Assembly: GCF_002860365.1 (NCBI RefSeq)
Contig: NZ_NMWT01000028.1
Coordinates: 124,001-188,000 of the forward strand
DNA: 64,000 nt
Direction of reading: 5' to 3'
Origin: Bifidobacterium parmae
GTDB lineage: Bacteria; Actinomycetota; Actinomycetes; Actinomycetales; Bifidobacteriaceae
A program made the position numbers and the translations under genes. Numbering within the stretch: position 1 is the stretch's first letter; every line of letters starts with the position of its first letter. Of the stretch, positions 35,805-44,401 are shown piece after piece. The notes under the pieces are model-generated. The model saw only the letters and a list, made by a program, of their open reading frames with translations. It was not told where the DNA came from and did not search any database.

Positions 35805-38645
35805 ATGAGGAACGGTTCGAAGGCGGCCCTTGCGGTCGCGGTGACGGCTGGCACCCTGTTGGCGCCGCAGGTGGCGATGGCGGACGAGACGGCCACGCCG
35901 GCCGACGAGAGCGCCGCCCAGCAGGTCACGCAGGCCCAGCAGCAGGTCACGCAGGCGCAGGCTCAGGTGGCCGCGGCGGCCCCGTCGGGCGTGCCGGAGG
36001 CGCAGGCGAAGGCGGACGCGGCGGCGAGCGCGCTGGATCAGGCGGCCCAGTCGCTGGGTCAGGCCCAGCAGGCGCAGCAGCAGGCGGCCGCGCAGCAGCA
36101 GGCGGCGCAGGACGCCCAGCAGCAGGCCGCGGCCACGCAGAGCCAGGCGGCTCAGGACGCCGAGGGCGCGCCGGACAAGCTGGCGGCCGCCCAGCAGGCC
36201 GCCAAGGACGCGCAGTCCTCGCTGGACGCGGCGTCGAAGCAGTTGGACGCGGCGACCGCCGAGCAGTCGCAGGCCGAACAGCAGCAGTCGGACGCGCAGG
36301 CGAAGGCCGACGCGAACGACGAGGCGGCCGCGGACGCGCACGCGAAGCAGGATGCGGCCGGGCAGGCGGTGTCGGACGCGCAGGCGAAGGCGGACAAGGC
36401 CGACAAGGACAAGACGGCGGCCGAGAACGACAAGGCCAAGGCCGACAAGGACAAGTCTTCGGCCGAGGCGGACAAGGCTTCGGCCCAGTCGAGGCTCGAC
36501 GAGGCGAACGCCGGCAAGACGCAGGCCGACAAGGACAAGGCGGACGCGGACAAGGCGGACGCGGCCGCGCAGGCGGACCTCAAGGCGAAGCAGGCCGAGG
36601 AGGCGGACGCGACGGCCGCGAAGAAGGCGGCGGACGACAAGGTCGCCAAGCTGGAGTCCGGCGACGCGGGCCTCAACGACGCCGCCGCGAAGCTCGCCCA
36701 AGCCGAGCAGGCACTGAAGGACGCGCAGGCCGCCCAGTCGCAGGCGGACGACGCGAAGAAGGCGGCGGACGACGCGGCCGCGAAGGGCGAGGCGGACGCG
36801 AAGGACCTTCAGGCGAAGGCGGACGCGGCGCAGAAGACCGCGGACGAGAAGAAGACGGCCGCCGACAACGCGCAGGCCCAGTGGGACAAGGGCGCGTTCG
36901 GCTTCTACGAGACGTACGGGTACAAGGACGCCGCACAGATTCTTCAAGATCATGGCGAATTAGCACGTCTTGGTGATTCCAAATCCTCTACGTCATTGGA
37001 TAATATGCTTAGAGCTATCGACGACATGAAGCAAATAAATGAACTCCGTGCCAGCCGAACTGAGCATCCACTGAAGCAATTACGCTGGTCTAGCGTCAAT
37101 ACGGCATATGCTCAGCTAGCCGCTAATTACAATGACGGCTCCCTCTTCTTGGAGCACAAGTATTATACGTACTCACAAAATTTGGCGTCTGGTGGTGTAA
37201 ACGCCGCAAATAGGTGGTACAGCGAGAAAACGATTTGGGATGCAGCCGTTAGGAGCAACCCTGATCTCGCACAATATGAATTTCAAGCGAACAAAGTGCC
37301 CTATGCAGTCTATCAACAAACTGGGCACTATCTAAACATCATCAATGAAGAAACCACTACCATTGGCGAAGCCCATACATCAGGCTCTCGTGGCATTGAT
37401 GCTATGAATGGAGGCATGGACGACGGCGATCTGACGGTCGACGAGTACGAGAAGCAGCTCACCGACTACATGAACGGCCTTAAGAACGCGCCGCAGGCAT
37501 ACCAGGAGGCCCTCGCGGCCGCCAAGAGCGCGTCCGAGGCCGCGGGCAAGGCCGCCGACTCGTACGCGAAGCTCGCGGAACAGGCCAAGACCGCGCAGGC
37601 CGCGCTCGACAAGGCGAACGGCGCCGCGTCGGACGCCCAGAAGGCTTTGGCCGAGGCGAGGAAGGCGTACGAGGACGCCTTGGCCGCGCAGGGCGACAAG
37701 GCGAACGCGCTGAAGCAGGCCAAGGAGGAGCAGACCAAGGCCGCCGACACGCTCACGGCCGCCAAGACCGCCACCGCGGACGCGAAGAAGACCGCCGAGA
37801 AGACCGCGAAGGCCGCGCAGGACGCCGCCGACAAGGCGTCGGCCGCGCAGGCCGCGGTCGACGCGGCCGCCAAGGACGTGGCTGACGCGGACGCGGGGAT
37901 CGCCGACGCCACGAAGCGCGCCGAGGACGCGCAGTCGCGCATCGACAAGGCCACGAGCGACAAGACCGCGGCCGAAGCGGAGCTGAAGGACGCGAAGAAG
38001 ACGCTCGACGCCGCCGATAAGGCCGCGTCGAAGGCCGACGCGGACAAGGCCGCCTCCGACAAGGCTCTCTCGGACGCGAAGCAGGCCGTCAAGGACGCGC
38101 AGGCCAAGGTGAAGGACGCCTCGGACGCCAAGAAGGCCGCACAGGACGACTTGGACAAGGCGAACAAGGACATCGACCGCTACACGAACGCCAAGGCCCG
38201 TCTCGACGCGGCGAACAAGGCGCTCGACGAGGCGAACGCCAAGCTGGCCGACGCGAACACGAAGCTCGACGAGGCCAACAAGGCTCTGGACGCGGCGAAG
38301 ACGGACTACGAGGCGAAGAAGGCCGACAAGGAGGCCTCCGACAAGGAGCTCGCGGCCGCCAAGCAGGCCGAGGCCGACGCGAAGAAGGCCGCGGACGAGG
38401 CCGCCAAGCAGCAGGCCGACGCCCAGTCCGACGCCGACACGGCCAAGAAGGCGCAGGAGGCCGCCGCCAAGAAGAAGGCCGAAGCGGACGCCAAGCTCAA
38501 CGGCACCACCACGGACGGGCTCGCCTCGACCGGCGCCGACGCGAACGCGATGCTCACGCTCACCGCCATCCTCGCCGTCGCCGGCACCGGCGCCGTCCTC
38601 ATCCGCAAGCGTCAGGCCAAGCACGCGGATCACTGGACCGACTGA
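35805..38645 (+). CDS. Sortase-anchored coiled-coil surface protein with SEC10/PgrA-like domain
   Basis: 946 residues. A signal peptide (about 1-26, cut after AMA) is followed by an Ala/Asp/Lys/Gln heptad region (about 30-365), then a compact domain of about 170 residues, then a second long coiled coil (about 560-905). The C-terminus has a sortase-type motif LASTG, a hydrophobic helix and a basic tail. The compact domain (nt about 36930-37430) has SLDNMLRAIDDMKQINELR, then LEHKYYTYSQNLASGG, AANRWYSEKTIWD and QTGHYLNII, as in the SEC10/PgrA surface-exclusion domain. That part is AT-rich with rare codons, unlike the flanks. It may bind surfaces or block mating. Confidence 0.85.
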   Translation: MRNGSKAALAVAVTAGTLLAPQVAMADETATPADESAAQQVTQAQQQVTQAQAQVAAAAPSGVPEAQAKADAAASALDQAAQSLGQAQQAQQQAAAQQQAAQDAQQQAAATQSQAAQDAEGAPDKLAAAQQAAKDAQSSLDAASKQLDAATAEQSQAEQQQSDAQAKADANDEAAADAHAKQDAAGQAVSDAQAKADKADKDKTAAENDKAKADKDKSSAEADKASAQSRLDEANAGKTQADKDKADADKADAAAQADLKAKQAEEADATAAKKAADDKVAKLESGDAGLNDAAAKLAQAEQALKDAQAAQSQADDAKKAADDAAAKGEADAKDLQAKADAAQKTADEKKTAADNAQAQWDKGAFGFYETYGYKDAAQILQDHGELARLGDSKSSTSLDNMLRAIDDMKQINELRASRTEHPLKQLRWSSVNTAYAQLAANYNDGSLFLEHKYYTYSQNLASGGVNAANRWYSEKTIWDAAVRSNPDLAQYEFQANKVPYAVYQQTGHYLNIINEETTTIGEAHTSGSRGIDAMNGGMDDGDLTVDEYEKQLTDYMNGLKNAPQAYQEALAAAKSASEAAGKAADSYAKLAEQAKTAQAALDKANGAASDAQKALAEARKAYEDALAAQGDKANALKQAKEEQTKAADTLTAAKTATADAKKTAEKTAKAAQDAADKASAAQAAVDAAAKDVADADAGIADATKRAEDAQSRIDKATSDKTAAEAELKDAKKTLDAADKAASKADADKAASDKALSDAKQAVKDAQAKVKDASDAKKAAQDDLDKANKDIDRYTNAKARLDAANKALDEANAKLADANTKLDEANKALDAAKTDYEAKKADKEASDKELAAAKQAEADAKKAADEAAKQQADAQSDADTAKKAQEAAAKKKAEADAKLNGTTTDGLASTGADANAMLTLTAILAVAGTGAVLIRKRQAKHADHWTD

Positions 38646-38796
38646 CTTCTAGCCGGTTCCAGCACTTCCTGAAATAAGGAGGAGTTGTCCGGTTCCACCG
38701 GATCGAGGAGGCGTCGTTCCCTCCAGACGAACGGCGTCTCCTCTTTGTCGTTCGAAATACATGATCAACGGATACATATCCAAGAAAGGGGCCCAA

Positions 38797-39805
38797 ATGC
38801 CCGAGAAGAAGACCATGCCGCCGGTGCCGATGCCGAATGCCTCCGACCCGGATGCGTCCGGATCGGCGGCGAAGGCCGTGAAGCGCCGTCCGAAATGGCT
38901 GGTGCCGGCGGTCGCGGCCGGCTGCGTGGTGGTGGGCGGCCGGCGGGTTCGGCGGCTACGCGGCGTGGAGCGCCCACGGGCTGGCGGCGGCGAAGGCCGC
39001 GTGCGCCGAGTCGGCGGACGCGGTGCGCGTGGCGGCGAACGGGTACGCCGCGCTCGTGAACGGCAGGGCGGCCGACGCGTCGAAGATCAAGACGACGGAC
39101 GTGAAGGACGCGAAGACCGTGGACGCGCTGGCGAAGACGCTGAAGGCGGGGACGCCCAGGTACATGGGCTGCGTGGCCGACGACAAGGCGGGATTGGAGG
39201 CGGCCACGGCGAAGCTGGACGGTCAGGCCGACTGGTATCAGGCGCATGGGAAGAGCCTGACGAAGGCGGTCGCGGCGGTGGAGTCGTCGAAGCTGGACAA
39301 GACCGTCGACGCGGCGAACGCGCTCTACAAGTCGAGCGACGGGAAGGTCGCCGACGGGAAGACGCGCGACGAGTTGGCGAAGGCGATCAAGGCGCGTGAC
39401 GCGGACGCGATCGGCAGGGCGTCGGCGGCGGTGAACGCGTCCGTGAAGGCGAAGTCGGACGCGGACGCGCAGGCGCAGGCCGACGCGCAGACGCAACAGG
39501 CGGCCGGTCAGGCTTCGGCCGGCGGCCAGGCGGCGGGCGGCCAGGCGTACGCGAACACCGGCTATTCGGGCGGCGGATACACGGGTGGCGGCTACTCCTA
39601 CTCCAACGGCGGGTATTCGGGCGGCTACTCGTACTCGGGCGGCGGCGCCACCGCGCCCAGTACCCCGAACAACGGCGGCGGGAACAGCGGCTCCGGCGGC
39701 GGATACACGACTTGGGGTGACGCGGAGATCGAGAACGGCGGCATCGGCTGCACCACCAGCAAGGACAAGCCCGAATGCAGCGGTGGCATTGAATGGTGGG
39801 ATTAA
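38797..39805 (+). pseudogene. Secreted/membrane-anchored protein gene with frameshift
   Basis: ATG 38797 has AAAGGGG six bases ahead. The first frame encodes a Pro-rich cytoplasmic start and a membrane helix (KWLVPAVAAGCVVVGG). At about 38936-38946 the frame must shift for the helix to continue (GFGGYAAWSAHGLAAAKA) into the 260-residue downstream frame ending at 39805. That frame has a Lys/Ala/Asp helical region and a Gly/Tyr/Ser-rich tail with a Cys pair (CTTSKDKPEC). Removing one G from GGGCGGCCGG restores a single frame. It may be a true mutation, a sequencing error or a short off-state; an internal GTG at 39023 could start a shorter product. Confidence 0.7.
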
Positions 39806-39838
39806 CCCTCTGAGCCAAAACTCTCCTTTCTTCTCCGC

Positions 39839-39880
39839 GCGTGTGGGGGCGACGTCCATAAGGATGCCGCCCCCACACGC
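39839..39880 (+). terminator. Hairpin after the frameshifted gene
   Basis: Arms GCGTGTGGGGGCG (39839-39851) and CGCCCCCACACGC (39868-39880), with an inner CGTCC/GGATG helix. It begins 33 bp past the stop; no T run follows. Confidence 0.6.
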
Positions 39881-39967
39881 ATATCCGCGCATCGGAATCC
39901 GCGTTGCATGGTCTGTGACGGAACGCGAGGAAAGACCGCTCCCGCCCCTTCCTCTTCCCGATTCACC

Positions 39968-40007
39968 AAGGGCGCCCTTCGACGGGTCATCGTCGGAGGA
40001 CGCCCTT
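39968..40007 (+). terminator. Second terminator with T run
   Basis: AAGGGCG/CGCCCTT (outer) and CCTTCGAC/GTCGGAGG (inner, one G-U pair), then TTTC. It lies upstream of the truncated secreted gene; with 39839-39880 it makes a double barrier. Confidence 0.65.
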
Positions 40008-40101
40008 TTCGTATCCGCGGGACGGTTCCGTCCCCTTTCCCGATCCGCATAGGAGGCGTGCCATTGCAATGGCAACATCTGATCAGGGAAAGGAAACCGG
40101 T

Positions 40102-40218
40102 ATGGGTTTCGAGTGGAAACACACGGCGCGCGCCGCGATTGCCACGCTCGTCGCGGCGGGCACGCTGATAGCGGGAGCCGCCACAAGCAGAATGCTGCAG
40201 GGAACAGGTTCAAGTGAG
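40102..40218 (+). pseudogene. Truncated secreted-protein gene, cut by a palindromic repeat
   Basis: A strong ribosome site (GGGAAAGGAAA) precedes an ATG. The first 29 residues look like a signal peptide (basic start, hydrophobic core ATLVAAGTLIAGAA). The frame then enters the palindromic element at 40218 and continues as Pro/Ser-rich nonsense to 40413, overlapping the Bcp gene on the other strand. The body of the gene is missing, so only the 5' end remains. It might still make a short secreted peptide. Confidence 0.55.
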
Positions 40219-40265
40219 AACCACCCTCAGTCTCGCTTCGCGAGACAGCTCCCGCCAGCGGGAGC
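40218..40265. repeat. Palindromic repeat element
   Basis: ACCACCCTCA, then GTCTCGC ttc GCGAGAC, then A, then GCTCCCGC ca GCGGGAGC. Same architecture as the copies at 29289-29408, 34025-34070 and 40889-40933 with different but complementary arms. Confidence 0.85.
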
Positions 40266-40277
40266 GACCATCTCCGT

Positions 40278-40287
40278 GGGGGGGGGG
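40278..40287. repeat. G10 homopolymer tract
   Basis: Ten G in a row between the palindromic element and the Bcp terminator. The read-through frame of the truncated gene crosses it. Confidence 0.8.
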
Positions 40288-40310
40288 CGCCCATCCGCTT
40301 CAGTCATTGT

Positions 40311-40341
40311 GGCCGGCTCCCCGAAATTTGAGGAGTCGGCC
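40311..40341 (-). terminator. Terminator-like hairpin after bcp
   Basis: GGCCGGCTCC (40311-40320) pairs with GGAGTCGGCC (40332-40341), with one G-U pair. It lies 5 bp beyond the bcp stop on the minus strand. Confidence 0.55.
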
Positions 40342-40345
40342 GCCT

Positions 40346-40846
40346 TCAGCCGAGCTTCTTCAGCAGTGAGTCCACGTGGCCTTTGGCTCGCACGTTGTAG
40401 CGGGCGAGCGTGATCGTGCCGTCCGCGTCGATGGCGAACGTGGAGCGGATCACGCCCACGTGCGTCTTGCCGTACAACTTCTTCTCCCCGTAGGCGGCGT
40501 ACAGCTTGTGCACCGTCAGGTCCGGGTCGCTCAGCAGCGGGAACGACAGGTGGTCGCGTTCGCGGAAGCGCTGCAGTTTGGCGAGCGGATCCTTTGAGAC
40601 GCCGAGCACCGTGTATCCAAGCGAGCCGAGACGCGCCATGTTGTCACGGAAGTCGCAGGCTTCGGTGGTGCATCCGGGCGTCATCGCCGCCGGATAGAAG
40701 TAGAGCAGCACTCTGTTGCCCTGTGAGGTGAGCGAGGACAGGGTGATGGTCGTCTCGGTGCCGTCAGGCTCCACCGCGGGCAGCGTAAAGTCCGGGGCGG
40801 GTTGGCCGGCTTCGAGGCGTGATGGCAGTTCGGTTTCAGTGGTCAT
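40346..40846 (-). CDS. bcp: Thioredoxin-dependent thiol peroxidase (BCP/PrxQ)
   Basis: 166 residues. The peroxiredoxin core is PAPDFTLPAVEPDG, then LLYFYPAAMTPGCTTEACDFRD, with the peroxidatic Cys in PGCT and the resolving Cys five residues on (EAC), the PrxQ arrangement. It reduces hydroperoxides with thioredoxin in the cytoplasm. The start at 40846 has GGGGAA ahead of it; a start 12 codons upstream is unsupported. It stands alone between repeat elements. Confidence 0.95.
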   Translation of the reverse strand: MTTETELPSRLEAGQPAPDFTLPAVEPDGTETTITLSSLTSQGNRVLLYFYPAAMTPGCTTEACDFRDNMARLGSLGYTVLGVSKDPLAKLQRFRERDHLSFPLLSDPDLTVHKLYAAYGEKKLYGKTHVGVIRSTFAIDADGTITLARYNVRAKGHVDSLLKKLG

Positions 40847-40888
40847 GTGTTCCCCTTCGTTGTGTGAATTGTTGCGGCCCAACGGGAC

Positions 40889-40971
40889 TACCCCTCAGTC
40901 GGCTTCGCCGACAGCTCCCCTGACAAGGGGAGCCGGAGACGAATGGTCGGCTCAGCCTGACAAGGGGAGCC
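40889..40971. repeat. Palindromic repeat element with 37-bp partial duplication
   Basis: CCCCTCA, GTCGGC ttc GCCGAC, A, GCTCCCC tgacaa GGGGAGC (40898-40933). The end TGACAAGGGGAGCC recurs at 40958-40971, 37 bp later, with similar flanks. Confidence 0.75.
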
Positions 40972-40981
40972 AAAGACGAAA

Positions 40982-41848
40982 TCACCGTACCGCGAGGGTC
41001 TGGGAGAGGGTGTGGGATTCGCCGGGGCGGAGCGTGATCATGCGGTCGCGGTTCGCGGCGGCCTCCACGCACACGAATCCCCGCCATTCGCCGGTCTCCA
41101 GATCGCCGATTGCGTTGCCGGCCTCCTCGCCCGGATTCCACACGACCGTCGCCGTCGCGCCTTGGGAGGAGCTCAGGATCGTGCGGTCGGCCGCGTCGTC
41201 ATGCAGTTCGAGCGGCGCATCCGTCAGGTAGATGCGGTCGACCATCGTGCCGTCGAACGTCACGTCGCCGGACTGCGTGCGCACCGGGAAGCCGGGCAGC
41301 GTCGTGTCGAGATAATCCGCGCCGTCCAAACCGACGACGTGTGCGCGCGTCACGTCGCCGACCGCCAGATACGTGTGCAGCGCCGCCTCGTAGGAGAATT
41401 CGGCGTCGCCGTCGTTCGTCACCGTCAACGCCATCGTGATCGATTCGCCCGCGTCCACCGTGTAGGACGCGTGGAAGCGCGGGGCGTCGTTGCCGACGAA
41501 CTGCGCGAGCGTCGCATCGTCGATCTCACCGGAATCCAACACATACTCGACGTGGCGATCCGTGACCGAACCGTCCACAGGATGCCAGAAGCTCGAACGT
41601 GCGAACCCGTGCTTCGGCGTCTTCGCGGCCGTATTGGCCGGGTCGAATCCGGAATTGAACCAGGGGAAGATGACCGGCACGCCGCCGCGGATCGCCTTCC
41701 CCTCATACAGATGAATCGCATGCGGACGCCAGACCACGTCCGACTGGCCTTGCGGCGCCCAGCGCAGCACGTGCGCGCCGTAATCGCTGATCGAAGCGGA
41801 ACCGTCGGCGTTGACGAGATCGCGGATCGTGAACGATGCAGAACCCAT
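40982..41848 (-). CDS. D-hexose-6-phosphate mutarotase / aldose 1-epimerase family
   Basis: 288 residues. The family pattern is present: ISDYGAHVLRWAPQGQSDVVW near the N-terminus, IRGGVPVIFPWF (YeaD-type substrate loop), KHGFARSSFW with the catalytic His, and WNPGEEAG with the catalytic Glu near 240. It interconverts anomers of hexose 6-phosphates. GGAGG lies four bases ahead of the ATG. The repeat element lies downstream of it, between it and bcp. Confidence 0.9.
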   Translation of the reverse strand: MGSASFTIRDLVNADGSASISDYGAHVLRWAPQGQSDVVWRPHAIHLYEGKAIRGGVPVIFPWFNSGFDPANTAAKTPKHGFARSSFWHPVDGSVTDRHVEYVLDSGEIDDATLAQFVGNDAPRFHASYTVDAGESITMALTVTNDGDAEFSYEAALHTYLAVGDVTRAHVVGLDGADYLDTTLPGFPVRTQSGDVTFDGTMVDRIYLTDAPLELHDDAADRTILSSSQGATATVVWNPGEEAGNAIGDLETGEWRGFVCVEAAANRDRMITLRPGESHTLSQTLAVR

Positions 41849-41926
41849 GTTTCCTCCAAACCACAGATGATGGGCGGGTCCGTTCCATTATGCCAGTTGT
41901 CCAGCGGATGTGGGGTGATGGGGAGC

Positions 41927-42895
41927 ATGGCAAGACAGGCAGGCAAGGCGCCGGTCACCGTGGTGTACGGGGGAGACCCGTATCTCAACGGCGAAACCGT
42001 GCGCGAACAATGCGAGGCGGCGTTGCAACGCCGTCCGGACGCGGAACTCGTCGAACTCGACGCGGCCACGACGGACCGGTACGCGTTCGACGAGGCCGTC
42101 AGCCCCTCCCTGCTCGCCGACGTTGCCGTCGTGCGCGTCGACGACCTGCAATCCGCGGACGAGAAACTCGGCGACAGCATCGTCGACTACTGCACGCAGG
42201 CGGCCGCCGATCCGAACAATTCCAGCATCGTCATCTGCCGGCACGAGGGCGGCAACAAGGGCAAGCGTCTGCTCGACCGGCTCATCCGCGCCGGCGCGAA
42301 CAAGGTCGAAGTGCCCGATCTGAAGAAGCCGGAGGCGAAACTCAACTACGTGCTGCAATGCTTCGATAAGCAGGGCAGGCGCGTCGAACCGATCGCCGCG
42401 CAGCAGCTCGTCGACGTGCTCGGCGGCAGCATCGGCGAACTCACCGCCATGTGCGGGCAGTTGTGCTTCGACTTCGACGACGATCCGATCGGATTGGACC
42501 GGGTCAACCAGTATCTGACCGCCAACGCGCAGGTCACCGGATTCAACGTGGCCGACGCCGCCATGGCCGGTCATACGGCCGACGCGATCGTCAAGATGCG
42601 TTCCGCCGTCGAGCAGGGCGTCGAACCGGTCGCGCTCATCGGCGCGTTGGCGTCGAAGCTCCGTGCCGTGGCGAAGGTGTCCGCGTTCAACGCGGGCAGG
42701 ATCAGCGCCGCCGAACTCGGCATGAACCCGTGGGCGCGCAAATACGTGAAGCTCGGCGGCTGGACGTCCGCCGGTATGGCCACGTGCATCCGCACGCTCG
42801 CCTGGGCGGACGAGGAGTGCAAGACCAACGGGGGAGACCCCATGTATGCGCTGGAGCGCAGCATCGAGACGATCGCGACGAAAGGACGGGCATGA
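41927..42895 (+). CDS. holA: DNA polymerase III subunit delta
   Basis: 322 residues. VTVVYGGDPYLNGETVREQC opens the clamp-loader fold, as in actinobacterial HolA, with DKQGRRVEPIAAQQLVDVLG (about 144-163) as the domain II lead. The C-terminal helices LRAVAKVSAFNAGR are the collar domain. It loads the sliding clamp. Start choice is uncertain: ATG 41927 is used; ATG 41918 in the same frame is possible. It overlaps tsaE by four bases (ATGA). Confidence 0.9.
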   Translation: MARQAGKAPVTVVYGGDPYLNGETVREQCEAALQRRPDAELVELDAATTDRYAFDEAVSPSLLADVAVVRVDDLQSADEKLGDSIVDYCTQAAADPNNSSIVICRHEGGNKGKRLLDRLIRAGANKVEVPDLKKPEAKLNYVLQCFDKQGRRVEPIAAQQLVDVLGGSIGELTAMCGQLCFDFDDDPIGLDRVNQYLTANAQVTGFNVADAAMAGHTADAIVKMRSAVEQGVEPVALIGALASKLRAVAKVSAFNAGRISAAELGMNPWARKYVKLGGWTSAGMATCIRTLAWADEECKTNGGDPMYALERSIETIATKGRA

Positions 42896-43485
42896 GCGGG
42901 GAACGATACGAGACGAGAAACGACGGGACGATCGTCGTCGAGGCGCCCACGGGCGATGACATGCGCGCGCTGGGACACCGCATCGCATCGCGCGTGCGCG
43001 GCGGCGACGTGCTGCTCCTGTCCGGGCCGTTGGGCGCGGGCAAGACCACGCTCGCGCAAGGGTTCGGCGAAGGCCTCGGCATCGGCGAGCCGATCGTCTC
43101 GCCCACGTTCACCATCGCCCGTGAACTCGATGGCCGGTTCGCCGACGGGAGCCCCGCGCATCTCGTGCACGTGGACGCGTACCGTCTCGGCGGCTCCGAC
43201 TACGCGCCCGGCCAGGCGGCCGTGAACCGTCTGCTCGACGAACTCGAATCATTGGGACTCGACGAGGAACTCGAAGACACCAGCGACGACACGGTCGTGC
43301 TCATGGAATGGGGCGAGCAGATGGCCGCCGCCCTCGCGCCGGAACGGCTCGAAATCCACATCGCACGCCCGCTGGCGGAGACCGGTTCCACCGCCGTGGA
43401 CGCCGACGGCGAACTCACCAGCGACGGCACGCGCATCGTCACACTGGTGCCGGTCGGTGCGCGCTGGAACGGATTCACGCTCTGA
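42892..43485 (+). CDS. tsaE: tRNA threonylcarbamoyladenosine biosynthesis ATPase
   Basis: 197 residues. Walker A is SGPLGAGKTTLAQGF (about 41-55), followed by SPTFTIARELDG, HVDAYRLGGSDY and VLMEWGEQ, all TsaE marks. It assists TsaB-TsaD in making t6A at A37 of ANN-decoding tRNAs. It starts at the ATGA overlap with holA and lies 110 bp before tsaB. The region between DAYRLGG and VLMEWGE carries an acidic insert (DELESLGLDEELEDTSDD). Confidence 0.95.
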   Translation: MSGERYETRNDGTIVVEAPTGDDMRALGHRIASRVRGGDVLLLSGPLGAGKTTLAQGFGEGLGIGEPIVSPTFTIARELDGRFADGSPAHLVHVDAYRLGGSDYAPGQAAVNRLLDELESLGLDEELEDTSDDTVVLMEWGEQMAAALAPERLEIHIARPLAETGSTAVDADGELTSDGTRIVTLVPVGARWNGFTL

Positions 43486-43527
43486 ACAGCTCTGAACAGG
43501 CGGCCCGCACCCGGCGGTGTACACTCT

Positions 43528-43551
43528 CTACAGGTCTGACTACAGGTCCGA
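43528..43551 (+). repeat. 12-bp tandem duplication upstream of tsaB
   Basis: CTACAGGTCTGA is followed at once by CTACAGGTCCGA. It begins just after a TACACT sequence that could be a -10 box, so it may lie in the leader. Confidence 0.5.
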
Positions 43552-43594
43552 AGAATCATATCGGAGGAATCACGAGCACACGTCGGGAGGATGC

Positions 43595-44401
43595 ATGGGC
43601 TGCACATTGGTGATCGACACGTCATACGGCTCCATCGTAGGCGTCGTGGGGCATGAGCCGATCGTCGAAACCGACTCGCGCACCCACGTCGAACGGCTGC
43701 AGGTGAACATCGCGCGCGCGGTCGATGAGGCCGGATACGCACCGCGCGACATCGACACGGTGATCGTCGGCACCGGTCCGGCGCCGTTCACCGGACTGCG
43801 CGCCGGCATCGTCGCCGCCAAGGCGCTGGCGTTCGCCACCGGCGCGGAACTCATCGGCCATGACGTGCTCGCGCCGCAGGCGCAGTGGAATCTCATCCGT
43901 CGCGGCGAGGCCGGCACGCTCGGCGACCCGGAGACGCGCCGCGTGCTCACGCTCGCCGTCAACGACGCGCGCCGCAAGCAGCTCTACTTCGCGTTGTACG
44001 AAAGTCCGCTCGACGGCGACGGGACCGGCGAGAGCGCCGCACGCACGCTCATCGCGATGGACATCGACTATCCGGCGTCGATCGTCGACCGCGTGAACGC
44101 CGTCGTACGCGAAGCCGCGGCGGCGACGGGCGGCGACATCGTCGTCGACGTCGTCGGCCACGGCGCGGCCAAATACGCGGACGCGCTGCACGGCATCGAC
44201 CATCTCGGCGACGTGACCGACGCATCCGTGTTCGACCAGGGACGGCGGGGCGTCGAGATCTTCGCCGCCGACGCCGCCCTCGCGCATACGCACGATCCGC
44301 AGGCGCCCGTCGAACCGTTGTACCTGCGCCGTCCGGACGCCGAAGTGCCGGCGCCGCTCAAGCACGTGCTCGGCCACGAGGGCGCAGGGAGGAAGGACTG
44401 A
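43595..44401 (+). CDS. tsaB: tRNA threonylcarbamoyladenosine biosynthesis protein TsaB
   Basis: 268 residues. The ASKHA fold shows as LVIDTSYGSIVGVVG and the conserved VGTGPAPFTGLRAGIVAAKA (about 58-77). TsaB lacks catalytic activity but forms the dimer with TsaD. GGGAGG precedes the ATG. The stop overlaps the rimI start by one base, so the operon tsaE-tsaB-rimI-tsaD continues. Confidence 0.93.
   Translation: MGCTLVIDTSYGSIVGVVGHEPIVETDSRTHVERLQVNIARAVDEAGYAPRDIDTVIVGTGPAPFTGLRAGIVAAKALAFATGAELIGHDVLAPQAQWNLIRRGEAGTLGDPETRRVLTLAVNDARRKQLYFALYESPLDGDGTGESAARTLIAMDIDYPASIVDRVNAVVREAAAATGGDIVVDVVGHGAAKYADALHGIDHLGDVTDASVFDQGRRGVEIFAADAALAHTHDPQAPVEPLYLRRPDAEVPAPLKHVLGHEGAGRKD

Noticed and set aside
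40278-40287. G10 as a sequencing artefact
   Set aside because: Kept as a real tract because two other tracts of similar length occur nearby, although length in such tracts is easily misread.
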